Assembly (NCBI GenBank): GCA_903813345.2
Contig: CAIIXF020000003.1
Span: 32,956,151 to 33,020,150, forward strand
From: Owenia fusiformis
Lineage: Eukaryota > Annelida > Polychaeta > Sabellida > Oweniidae
DNA: 64,000 bases
Direction: 5' to 3'
Under the pieces are notes generated by a model, which was given only the letters and a program-made list of their open reading frames with translations, was not told the origin of the DNA and did no database searches. The first letter of the stretch is position 1. Each line of letters begins with the position of its first letter. Shown here piece by piece: positions 44,901 to 53,411 of the stretch. The position numbers and the translations under genes are program-made.

Positions 44901-46515
44901 AGTATGGTACTTAAACAATAACAAGAAAAGAGGTATTTCTCCTAAATTGCAATGTCGTTGGTTAGGTCCATTTCAGGTTTTGCAGAAGATGTCTGATGTC
45001 ACCTATCGCATCTGTGAGTGGGGAAAGCGGACACCCAAAGTGGTCCATTTTGATCAACTCAAACCATACGAGAGCCAACTTCCAGAAGACTGGAAAATAC
45101 CTTCGGATGAGACCAAACTGAAGTTGGAGGAGATTCCATCCGACCCAATGACTTTGGATTCGTCCGAGATGAAACAGAGAGAAAAGATGAGAGTGGACAG
45201 TGATGAAACTGAGGACAAAATACTCCATGATGATGATCCGACCCCACCCGAGACCAAAATGAATATAGAGGTGAAAACAGACCCGATGGATGTGGAGTTA
45301 TATGAAACTGAGCCGAGAGATGAAAAATGTGAGCCTAGCGACCGAGGAGAAGTCCAAATGAGGGAAAAAGGAGTGATACTTGATGCAGATAGTGAAACAC
45401 AGGAAAAAGGGTGTAGTAAGTCTAAAAATAAGAGAGTGATTGAGGGTGAACAGGGTGGTACAGATTCTATGGGCCAATCAAAAGGGTGGGGAAGGAGGGT
45501 CCGGAAACCCCAAAAACGCTTGTGTGATTATGAGTTAAATACTGTTTTATGTGCTTCCAGGGTCGAAGACAAGATGTCCCATTGGCCAAGACCAAGATTC
45601 GGTGACCGTGGTGATAGGTTCCGGTATGGATACAATGATCGTAGGGGCCGTAGTAGAGATAGAGACAGTAGAGAAGATAGAGATAGTAGGGATTACCATA
45701 GAGACAGAAGCAATGATCGTAAAGATAGAGACAGTAAGGAGCGTAGAGTGAATAGTAGTGATAGTGGTAAGGTGGATAAGTTCGCCCGATGGGATAGGCC
45801 TTCGAGGTCCTCTAGTAAAGACTCCCTCCCAGTTGAACGCATAGCGACAGTCCAGGAACCCACAGGATTTAATCTCATGGAGCAACTTAGTGGGTTGTTA
45901 CAAACATGGCAATCCGCTTCTGATGTCAAGAGACCTCAATTCCCTCCACCCTCTGCTAGTCTAGGGGCCCCACCTACATCTCTAATGAGCGCCCCTGAGG
46001 TAGTTGCCCCAGCCCCTATTGTCTCTAAGAATCATGCAACGTCACCTGAAGTAACCCCTGTCACTTCTAAGGCCCCTGTAACTTCCCTTGGGACACGCCC
46101 TACTCCCACGAGTGTTCCTTGCACCACTGTACCCAAGACTTCAGTAGTTACCTCCAAAACAAGTTCTGTGAGTTCCCAGAGTGTTACTAAGGATCCCCTT
46201 GCATTACCCTCTACGACTACCACCATGGCTTCAAACACTGTGACAACGGCGGCCAGTAAGTCACCCATAGTATGGGGGAAGAGGGTAGAACCTAAAGAGA
46301 AAGAGGGAAAACATACTGGGACCAAGAAGGTCGATAGTCAGGGGGACAGTAGAATTGTTATACCAATTGGGGAAGGAAAGGAGTATGTTCTGAATAAAGA
46401 TAAGGGAAAATCCCCGAAACCCAAGCCAAAGAGTGCCCCGAGAAAAAAGTCAAAGAGCCAAAAAGTGTTGCCATTATTGAGACCAGTTCAGATGAGGATG
46501 AGAGTAAGAAAATAA
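38917..46515 (+). CDS. Gag-Pol polyprotein of the Gypsy element
   Basis: A single 2532-codon frame, no internal stop. Gag: Glu/Gln-rich coiled coil at about 165-230, retrotransposon gag domain at about 409-590, second coiled coil with DRKNLEK repeats at 595-640, zinc knuckle C658-C661-H666-C671. Protease: D732-S-G-A. An acidic Pro-rich linker (845-1020) repeats FPDSP and PETP. Reverse transcriptase runs from about 1165 with Y1328-L-D-D. RNase H: catalytic D1477. Integrase: H1711/H1718/C1748/C1751 zinc motif and D1780, D1840, E1876 (D,D35E), then a GPF module at 2017-2019. Canonical Pol appears to end near 2200 (RRVRKPQKRLCDYE). An extension continues: Arg/Asp/Ser-rich 2224-2270, then Pro/Ser/Thr-rich to 2532. 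All catalytic residues are present, so the copy may be active. Confidence 0.97.
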   Translation: MDPESNLPYPMDDEDIEIEGETTVFMKTNPMEINNPGANDTTQPLDKDGATFSDASKEAPLGAGARSKDPKVDTEKRVLPSNVTTGYWSGGGLTNLETPANPLGLDKRNTARHFPITSTVMNRPLKKSQTEDIVKQELTMVEGQLRDQMSVFGNVTEAQQKELDDIKETQQIQTHSMTLIAKQMEENRHMQQIREEQQQIREEKRQISEERQQERQEKQDHQLQAILQHIQSTTVAVSTETKSNGVLYTGNAIGNDLYATPSGARRGAQRSPPLPMRHCPQNTDCFTPEPPTPSRMKPWKLERQDRIHVTPTQKSTGRDQRDPACKQEDVCASGGQSMHRMGGQLMEHEYGSDSGIRQVEGRFETRSSRDDSTRERKREIDNNIPGDSMDLMKLVGQISKSKNRIKPETYNGTTPWQEYRAHFEICAKANSWTSEEKNEYLATSLRGTAQQIVLEMEAEYTYDKLVLALEKRYGPGGKAEVYEAELIGRMRKPKESLQTLGQDIRRLTALAYPEMSRSAQDRLARRSFEQAIAEDDIRRAIHNKECTTLDKAIEIALREESYVESERMRKGQKSRYSRVNALEDKDDDLKKLTRLLEELGNKQEEDRKNLEKDRKNTEQDRKNLEKRIQLIETKIQSDGDNPKTNSEIKGSRYRKLECFFCHKPGHVIAECYSRKRMEERAKEAQAESRQAAPVKFLSHFGRDVSKNESPKDVRKVIAHGDVCGAEVAFLLDSGAARTIVNSEVYRRMNPRYRPKLIPATHIMLQADGEPLATLGAIFGKVSIDGHEEELEIVVAPIDFEGILGSDYLSASGAIVDYHRCTVSFGTKDKPNISTDSYEDAEMKLNSRETDNSRSCSVGSMAKLDKSYSSDLKADDFISEACGKQVESVDSGSSCKERAKFKGTTQTPPVARIQFPDSPSSIPEESMEDSEDSQDFEDAREQLEYILVPETPSPEQGMRFPDSPPATPIIIPETPPNTPESLELEDDILSDLRQMFDPRQSSLCYNAAHEVILPAFSGQFIEVQWKEPLTGMGIIEPYLDAEDLEELEIVTTLADTSQSSYMEVRNHNDFEISIPEGAVLGVITSVDEDTYQVDLDKVTEEIICPLTGSEGTEDSLLPLPEFMQDLFERSSCGLNQTQRDQLQKLLRGNKDIFAQSDDDLGRTTLVEHNIDTGDTTPIRQRYRMLPRSRQDEVNELIEDMLRRGIIKPSQSPWASPIVLVKKKDGSWRFCVDYRKLNSVTKKDAFPIPRIDETLDMMNGSKYFSTLDLASGYWQILLDKEAQEKSAFTVRGGLFQWAVMPFGLANAPSTFCRLMEEVLSGLNKEGSLVYLDDVISFSPTFEQALKRLEGVFGRLRRAGLKLKPKKCTLLQTQVNYLGHVVSGEGIAPDPKKVEAMLQYPTPKTVKQVRQFVGGASYYRRHIKNFAEIAGPLHKLTRKNQRFMWNSEAEEAFITLKERLTTAPILAFPRDDCPYILDTDASHEAVGAVLSQIQDNEERVIYYASHRLNGPELNYCVTRKELLAVVHFAKYFRQYLYGVRFTIRSDHGSLRWLTNFKNPEGQLARWLEVLQEYNFQLEYRPGPRHANADVMSRRPCTQCSHCDEVAQQEDVSQLQVAMVAIEPTWTLEKIAEAQEQDPEIQPILEALRSSNTRPIWDKISFNSPATKHYWHLWNQLEIHKDVLCKRWEDASGEHGHLQIVVPSPMKLVVLEMCHTNKVAGHFGIRRTFLKSRQRFYWFEQRVDVRGVVRTCHTCGKRRKPLRARRAPLQIQGVSSPMERYAVDILGPFPETSRGNKVIMVCADYFSKWVEAFALPNQEAITVADKLVTEVVCRFGVPADLHSDQGRNFESHVFQEVCKLMGIHKTRTTPFHPQSDGMVERYNRTLLDTIAKLLQPEVHQSDWDVQIPFALMAYRTSTHDATGETPAMMMFGRELSVPVSWMIEDPQCEEMKTDYVIELRQGLKDAHERASRVLKKSAIRQRDVYDRRVVGKGYNSGDAVWYLNNNKKRGISPKLQCRWLGPFQVLQKMSDVTYRICEWGKRTPKVVHFDQLKPYESQLPEDWKIPSDETKLKLEEIPSDPMTLDSSEMKQREKMRVDSDETEDKILHDDDPTPPETKMNIEVKTDPMDVELYETEPRDEKCEPSDRGEVQMREKGVILDADSETQEKGCSKSKNKRVIEGEQGGTDSMGQSKGWGRRVRKPQKRLCDYELNTVLCASRVEDKMSHWPRPRFGDRGDRFRYGYNDRRGRSRDRDSREDRDSRDYHRDRSNDRKDRDSKERRVNSSDSGKVDKFARWDRPSRSSSKDSLPVERIATVQEPTGFNLMEQLSGLLQTWQSASDVKRPQFPPPSASLGAPPTSLMSAPEVVAPAPIVSKNHATSPEVTPVTSKAPVTSLGTRPTPTSVPCTTVPKTSVVTSKTSSVSSQSVTKDPLALPSTTTTMASNTVTTAASKSPIVWGKRVEPKEKEGKHTGTKKVDSQGDSRIVIPIGEGKEYVLNKDKGKSPKPKPKSAPRKKSKSQKVLPLLRPVQMRMRVRK

Positions 46516-46706
46516 CCAAAACAGCCAAAGTAGTATTAGAAAGGTTAGAGGAGGAGGACGTCGAAACAGAGGAGTATGAGCCTTATAAGAAGGGCACAGT
46601 AAACAACCCTATCAAGATGGAGATAAGATTCCGTTACTACGCCAGAGATGGAAGCGTCCTCGAGGATGAAACTCTGGTCACTAGGTATGCCAGTCTGAAA
46701 ATTTAA
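46443..46706 (+). CDS. Minus-1 frame continuation of Gag-Pol
   Basis: In the frame one base back from gag-pol an open stretch runs about 87 codons from A_AAA_AAG (46440-46448-region slip candidate) to TAA at 46704. It has coherent composition: an acidic ETSSDEDES patch, a Glu-rich stretch and a basic/aromatic end. The main frame stops at 46515 after a short basic tail. Either ribosomes slip back one base here, or one base was gained or lost in the A-run. I describe it only and do not join the frames. Confidence 0.45.
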   Translation, partial: KKVKEPKSVAIIETSSDEDESKKITKTAKVVLERLEEEDVETEEYEPYKKGTVNNPIKMEIRFRYYARDGSVLEDETLVTRYASLKI

Positions 46707-46974
46707 GTGTTAACCTTTACAGTATTAGTTGTTACAGGAGTTGGGTTCGTTTTGTTGGAAATATAGATAAGGACGTTACCAATTGATTGAAAAACCTAGA
46801 AATATGATGGAAAGGACATTAAAGTATGACTGATTACTTTTGTTATATCGGAGTTTAGTTTATGGATTATTAAGGATATAAAGACATAAAGATGTTAAGA
46901 AATTATCTGGAACGTAGCAGTGTGATTTGATAAGGATAGCAGTGATCTACAAGACTGTCTTAGTTTTTATAAAG

Positions 46975-47350
46975 ATATGCGAAAGACTGTGTAATTAACA
47001 TGGGAAGATATTTATGAAAAACATGTGGATTAAAGAGTATGTGTTATATGAAAGACTACATAATTAACATGGATATATATTAATAAACAACACACGGATT
47101 AAAGATAGTATATGATATGTGATTGACTGTGATAAACACTGAAAGACATTAATGAGTAACATACAGATTATATGGAGTATGTGATACGTGAGAGACTGTG
47201 ATTAACATGGAAAGACATTTACGATAAAACCTACGATCCAGGATAGGTGATATGTGAAAGACAAAGTGAATAACTTCGAAAGAGACATTCTTGATCAACA
47301 TGAAGACATGTGATGTGTAATTTTATGATAGACTAAGTGATTATCATGGA
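46975..47350 (+). repeat. Degenerate tandem repeats after gag-pol
   Basis: Five or six diverged copies of a unit of about 70 bp containing GATATGTGAAAGACTGTG and ATTAACATGGAAAGACATTT. They lie in the non-coding stretch 46707-47660 before the polypurine tract. No env-like ORF is present. Confidence 0.6.
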
Positions 47351-47661
47351 ATATAGTACGTTTCTTAGAAGTATATTATGTAGATAAGTAGTTGCTGTGT
47401 CAGCAGTGTTAGAGACATAGTTAAGAGACAGTTTACCATGAGAGTATCATAAGTTACTGAACTTATTCCAGAGACTTTATAAAGATGATATATACATACT
47501 TATATTTTCTATGAACAGTAATTTAAGAGAAGTTTTTATTTTCATAATGATTTAGCCTGTGAAACTACCTCACCAGTCGCAATATAGTATATTTTCTTAA
47601 AATAATTTGTTATTTTTTGTGTACTTTGGACTTGGTGTTGTAAACACCAAAATCATTGGAT

Positions 47662-47669
47662 GGGAGGAG
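47662..47669 (+). other. Polypurine tract
   Basis: GGGAGGAG directly abuts the 3' LTR (TGTAAC at 47670). Primes plus-strand synthesis in LTR elements. Confidence 0.8.
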
Positions 47670-49073
47670 TGTAACAAATTATTTTTTTTCAAAAATTTTA
47701 TGGTCTTAGTATTTGGAGGTTTTCAGCACTTTATCAGCAATCTCCCCGGTTATAGTTGAGCTTGCTAGTTATACACATATTTGGGCAATTATTTTTATTC
47801 CTACTTGGTCTAACAATTGTGTATGTGAATTGTTTACCATGTTTAACTGGCTACTTCCGGTCATTTCGTATATTTTCAATATAATTAGTGTTTTCGTTTC
47901 ACGTTTGGGTAGTTGACATCCAGTAACCACCACCAACGTTTTTAGTGCGGCATTTTGAATCGTCCCCTCATATCGTTCTAATACAGGTTAGTTTGCCTTT
48001 ATTTCTATAGTTTTGATAGATTAGTATAACTAACGATCTCAAGTTTTGATTGAGTAAGTTTGGAATATAATTAGCGTATACTTTTCGAGATATATAGAGA
48101 TCAAGTTGAGAATTGCGGCGCTAGGCCATTTTGGAATTAAATTCATGAGGATAACTTTAACTCATTAAAGCTTCTTTATTATGTCATTCTGTGCATAATT
48201 GTTGCTATATTTCATGTCTCTGTAATTTAAATTCATTTATATTTCATGTTTGGGAGTAATTTTGGCGTTATTTAGCTTGCAATCGTATGAAGTTGGAATT
48301 TGATGTAAACAAGTGGATGACGTCATCGCCGCACCGCTGCTGGGTATATAAGCAGCGAGCTGAGAGCGCTCAGCAGATTACAGCTAGCTTTCGTTCGGGA
48401 CAGAGCTCCGTTTCAATTTCATATTTTTATGTGAAGTTGGACTTAGTCATTTTTCAAGGAAATATTTTTGGACTTTGACAATTTTCAGTAGAAAGTTGTT
48501 GGGACTTTGAATATTTCCCGAGGCAGATAGGAGATACATAGCTGCACTTCAGTTCAGTGGATGATAACTTGGACATCTACTTGTGATGAAGGATACCTGA
48601 GAGGGAAGACTGCTACACCGTGATTCTGTAGATGATAACTTGGCCATCTACCCGTGTATTTGTGTAGAGGATACCTCAAGAGGGAATATTCAGTACCGTG
48701 TTTGGAGGCAGCATCAAGCCTATACTAGATTTCTGAGCTCTGTCAGTTCAATTTCATGAACACATGAAATTGGACTTTGCGTATTTTTGGGAATAAAATT
48801 ATTGAACTTAGTCAATATTTGGAGAAACATTATTTTGGACTTTGTTTTTTTTTGGAGAATAAATATTGAACTTAGAATATTTCAATATCAGTATAACTCA
48901 ACATTAACTGAACTTAGTTATTTTCAAGGGTACATATTTTGACTTGTAATATTTTTGCCTATGCTGTTGTGCGCATGCTATATTTTTAGGTAGGCTGATT
49001 ACTTAATTGTGAAGGAAGTTTGTGTACTTAGCAGTTGATGCCATATAAGACGTTCGTAAACTTTGTCAATTGT

Positions 49074-51772
49074 GATAGTTTGACTTTGATTATTTCATAT
49101 AATTAAAGTTGAATTATCCTACAACACAGTGAGGAGGATCCAGGAGATAGCCATTTACAGAGCCGATAGTTTGACTTTGATTATTTCATATAATTAAAGT
49201 TGAATTATCCTACAACATAGTGAGGAGGATCCAGGAGATAGCCATTTACAGAGCCGATAGTTTGACTTTGATTATTTCATATAATTAAAGTTGAATTATC
49301 CTACAACACAGTGAGGAGGATCCAAGAGATAGCCATTCACAGAGCCGATAGTTTGACTTTGATTATTTCATATAATTAAAGTTGAATTATCCTACAACAC
49401 AGTGAGGAGGATCCAAGAGATAGCCATTTACAGAGCCGATAGTTTGACTTTGATTATTTCATATAATTAAAGTTGAATTATCCTACAACACAGTGAGGAG
49501 GATCCAAGAGATAGCCATTCACAGAGCCGATAGTTTGACTTTGATTATTTCATATAATTAAAGTTGAATTATCCTACAACACATTGAGGAGGATCCAGGA
49601 GATAGCCATTTACAGAGCCGATAGTTTGACTTTGATTATTTCATATAATTAAAGTTGAATTATCCTACAACACAGTGAGGAGGATCCAAGAGATAGCCAT
49701 TCACAGAGCCGATAGTTTGACTTTGATTATTTCATATAATTAAAGTTGAATTATCCTACAACACAGTGAGGAGGATCCAAGAGATAGCCATTTACAGAGC
49801 CGATAGTTTGACTTTGATTATTTCATATAATTAAAGTTGAATTATCCTACAACACAGTGAGGAGGATCCAAGAGATAGCCATTCACAGAGCCGATAGTTT
49901 GACTTTGATTATTTCATATAATTAAAGTTGAATTATCCTACAACACAGTGAGGAGGATCCAAGAGATAGCCATTTACAGAGCCGATAGTTTGACTTTGAT
50001 TATTTCATATAATTAAAGTTGAATTATCCTACAACACAGTGAGGAGGATCCAAGAGATAGCCATTCACAGAGCCGATAGTTTGACTTTGATTATTTCATA
50101 TAATTAAAGTTGAATTATCCTACAACACATTGAGGAGGATCCAGGAGATAGCCATTTACAGAGCCGATAGTTTGACTTTGATTATTTCATATAATTAAAG
50201 TTGAATTATCCTACAACACAGTGAGGAGGATCCAAGAGATAGCCATTCACAGAGCCGATAGTTTGACTTTGATTATTTCATATAATTAAAGTTGAATTAT
50301 CCTACAACACAGTGAGGAGGATCCAAGAGATAGCCATTTACAGAGCCGATAGTTTGACTTTGATTATTTCATATAATTAAAGTTGAATTATCCTACAACA
50401 CAGTGAGGAGGATCCAAGAGATAGCCATTCACAGAGCCGATAGTTTGACTTTGATTATTTCATATAATTAAAGTTGAATTATCCTACAACACAGTGAGGA
50501 GGATCCAGGAGATAGCCATTTACAGAGGCGATAGTTTGACTTTGATTATTTCATATAATTAAAGTTGAATTATCCTACAACACAGTGAGGAGGATCCAGG
50601 AGATAGCCATTTACAGAGCCGATAGTTTGACTTTGATTATTTCATATAATTAAAGTTGAATTATCCTACAACACAGTGAGGAGGATCCAGGAGATAGCCA
50701 TTTACAGAGCCGATAGTTTGACTTAGATTATTTTGCATAATCAAAGTTGAATTATCCTACAACACATTGAGGAGGATCCAGGAGATAGCCATTTACAGAG
50801 CCGATAGTTTGACTTTGATTATTTCATATAATTAAAGTTGAATTATCCTACAACACAGTGAGGAGGATCCAAGAGATAGCCATTCACAGAGCCGATAGTT
50901 TGACTTTGATTATTTCATATAATTAAAGTTGAATTATCCTACAACACAGTGAGGAGGATCCAAGAGATAGCCATTTACAGAGCCGATAGTTTGACTTTGA
51001 TTATTTCATATAATTAAAGTTGAATTATCCTACAACACAGTGAGGAGGATCCAAGAGATAGCCATTTACAGAGCCGATAGTTTGACTTTGATTATTTCAT
51101 ATAATTAAAGTTGAATTATCCTACAACACAGTGAAGAGGATCCAAGAGATAGCCATTTACAGAGCCGATAGTTTGACTTTGATTATTTCATATAATTAAA
51201 GTTGAATTATCCTACAACACAGTGAGGAGGATCCAAGAGATAGCCATTTACAGAGCCGATAGTTTGACTTTGATTATTTCATATAATTAAAGTTGAATTA
51301 TACTACAACACAGTGACGAGGATCCAGGAGATAGCCATTTACAGAGCCGATAGTTTGACTTTGATTATTTCATATAATTAAAGTTGAATTATCCTACAAC
51401 ACAGTGAGGAGGATCCAAGAGATAGCCATTTACAGAGCCGATAGTTTGACTTTGATTATTTCATATAATTAAAGTTGAATTATCCTACAACACAGTGAAG
51501 AGGATCCAAGAGATAGCCATTTACAGAGCCGATAGTTTGACTTTGATTATTTCATATAATTAAAGTTGAATTATCCTACAACACAGTGAGGAGGATCCAA
51601 GAGATAGCCATTTACAGAGCCGATAGTTTGACTTTGATTATTTCATATAATTAAAGTTGAATTATCCTACAACACAGTGAGGAGGATCCAAGAGATAGCC
51701 ATTTACAGAGCCGATAGTTTGACTTTGATTATTTCATATAATTAAAGTTGAATTATCCTACAACACAGTGGA
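49074..51772 (+). repeat. 91-bp tandem array in the 3' LTR
   Basis: Same number, order and variants of units as the 5' array, apart from one substitution in each LTR noted under the element. An unstable array kept in register supports very recent insertion. Confidence 0.95.
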
Positions 51773-51849
51773 GGATACTACAACAACGTGAGGAGAATTA
51801 GTATTTTCATTGGAAGCAAGACACAAGACAGTTGCTGAGTTTACAGTGG

Positions 51850-52056
51850 ATGGAACTGGATATCCCCTTCATCATCTTGGTCGTGGGTGGAATTTTATTT
51901 GTACTTTTATGTTTGATGTTAGTCATATGCTCCCAGGTGTGTATTAAGATTCAAGACGAAGAAGCGCCTGTTCCAGCAGTTCCAATACCCCCTACGCCAA
52001 CCCCTGCTTTAAAATCCACACCAAGCTTCAGCATGAGTACTATGAATTTTGTGTAA
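51850..52056 (+). CDS. LTR-encoded small membrane protein, 3' LTR copy
   Basis: Identical to the ORF at 38168-38374. In the genomic transcript this copy would lie in or beyond the 3' untranslated end. It could be expressed only from the 3' LTR's own promoter. Confidence 0.45.
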   Translation: MELDIPFIILVVGGILFVLLCLMLVICSQVCIKIQDEEAPVPAVPIPPTPTPALKSTPSFSMSTMNFV

Positions 52057-52533
52057 AGTTGCTTCCCAAAATTAGGAGACAAGACTTTGTTACGCTCAGC
52101 CTACTATTCCAGGTTCAAGATACAATAACAATACAAGACGTACAAGTGGTACAATTTACATGAACTTTGCATATTCGGAATACAACAGTGTTATATAGTG
52201 ATCATCAGTTTATATGGACTCTGGATATTATTTTATCAGTGATAATTATTATTAGCTCATGGACTTTTGAGTTGTGAGTTTTGAGAGAAATAATAACACC
52301 GTAATATTCTTACATTACATTTGAAATTGCATGTACATCTTATTTGGGCTTATAAACGCCACAATATATTGTTTTATATTATATATATAAAATTGTATAT
52401 TTTGTTTATTTCTTTAGGGACAAAGCACATTTAACGTGTGCCGTGCAATCCACAAGTAAACACCGTTTACTAAACAGTGGTCTTTTTATTAGCCACACTA
52501 CCACATATCCACAAAAAAGGCCAAACTGTTACA

Positions 52534-52537
52534 GTAT
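52534..52537. other. Target-site duplication, right (GTAT)
   Basis: Pairs with 33984-33987. Confidence 0.8.
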
Positions 52538-52689
52538 TCTAAGGGGTCTTCACACATAAATCATTTGTCAACAAATTCAGTGTAATATTTGAATAGCAGA
52601 TTTTGGATAAAATTGGACAATGTTATGTCCGCAATTTATCACCATTATGAAAAAACATATAGGCAAATCAATAGGTATTAAAATCTTAC

Positions 52690-52765
52690 CTTTTTCTACG
52701 TTTAAAAGCGAGTATTTAGCAAATTATTGGGAAAATTCTTCACAGCTCCCACACAGATTATCGCG
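52690..52765 (-). other. TAT: Possible non-coding first exon and promoter of TAT
   Basis: On the minus strand a strong donor (AAAAAG|GTAAGA, exon end 52690) lies downstream of a CCAAT box at 52799-52795. The next acceptor on that strand with a good pyrimidine tract is at 33691, 37 bp before the TAT start codon. The exon's 5' border is only a guess. If real, the Gypsy element and the 237-bp element both lie within the first intron of TAT. Confidence 0.3.
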
Positions 52766-53297
52766 TGTTGTCTAATGATGAGGTAAATGTTCTGATTGGT
52801 TGAAAAGAGGGGTTTGGCTTTCACGACGATAATTTTAATAATTCAAATACACTTTGCAAATTTACTTTACGCGCATACATACGTCAATATATTTATATTT
52901 AATATACCTGAGGAATAGATTAGAATATCATCATATCTCAAAAAGGTTGTTAGTACGCTATATATGCCATTTAATTTGGTCTTGAAAATGAAAATAAAAA
53001 TTGTAAAAATATTGTGACAGGTGTTTGAAGAGTTGATCTTGTGATAATAGTTTTCCAATTTATCTTCAAAAAATATAAAATTCTGAATTCCCCTTCCTTG
53101 TTTCAATTCTATTTTCAATATAATACTGAAGTTATTTAATTTATTGAATTTCATACGTTTACTCAATAGGAAAAATTGAAATTTCAAAATTGAGTTTGAG
53201 ACTACATTTCAGCCATTTTGGGTCATTGAGTGCAACATATTTTGCAAGAGCAAAGTTTGATTTTGGGTCGAAAAGAACTGAACATATCTCTTTCAGG

Positions 53298-53411
53298 ATG
53301 TCAGAAACAAAGGTTTACACACTTGAGGAAGTAAAGAAACATAATAACGGTAAATCATCGTGGATAATCCTGCATGACAAAGTTTACGATGTTACTAGAT
53401 TCCTTGAAGAG
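53298..53411 (+). CDS. CYB5A: Cytochrome b5 coding exon 1
   Basis: 38 codons ending GAG|GTAAAT. Contains [20 protein letters not shown] and [20 protein letters not shown] just before the ATG could also be an acceptor if a leader exon exists. Confidence 0.93.

Larger units (their letters stand above)
33988..52533 (+). mobile_element. Intact Gypsy-type LTR retrotransposon (18,546 bp)
   Basis: LTRs at 33988-38851 and 47670-52533 are both exactly 4864 bp, begin TGTAAC and end GTTACA. GTAT flanks both sides (33984-33987 and 52534-52537). Inside are a tRNA-Leu primer site, one open gag-pol frame and a polypurine tract. By eye the LTRs differ at only two positions (37853 A versus 51535 G; 36846 C versus 50528 G), so insertion is recent. 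Domain order PR-RT-RNaseH-IN is that of Gypsy/Metaviridae. Unusual points are the LTR length, its 91-bp array, an LTR ORF for a membrane protein, and a long C-terminal extension of Pol. Confidence 0.97.
47670..52533 (+). repeat. 3' LTR (4864 bp)
   Basis: Same length and structure as the 5' LTR, shifted by 13,682 bp. Promoter copy at 48318-48352, 91-bp array from 49074 to about 51772, membrane-protein ORF copy at 51850-52056. It ends 765 bp before the cytochrome b5 start codon, and its promoter points towards that gene. Confidence 0.97.

Noticed and set aside
39451-46325. Many minus-strand ORFs opposite gag-pol
   Set aside because: Shadows of the coding strand with no independent motifs.
33988-52533. 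Two 4.86-kb blocks as a segmental duplication or misassembly
   Set aside because: TG...CA ends, primer site, polypurine tract, gag-pol in between and GTAT duplications are all as expected for paired LTRs.
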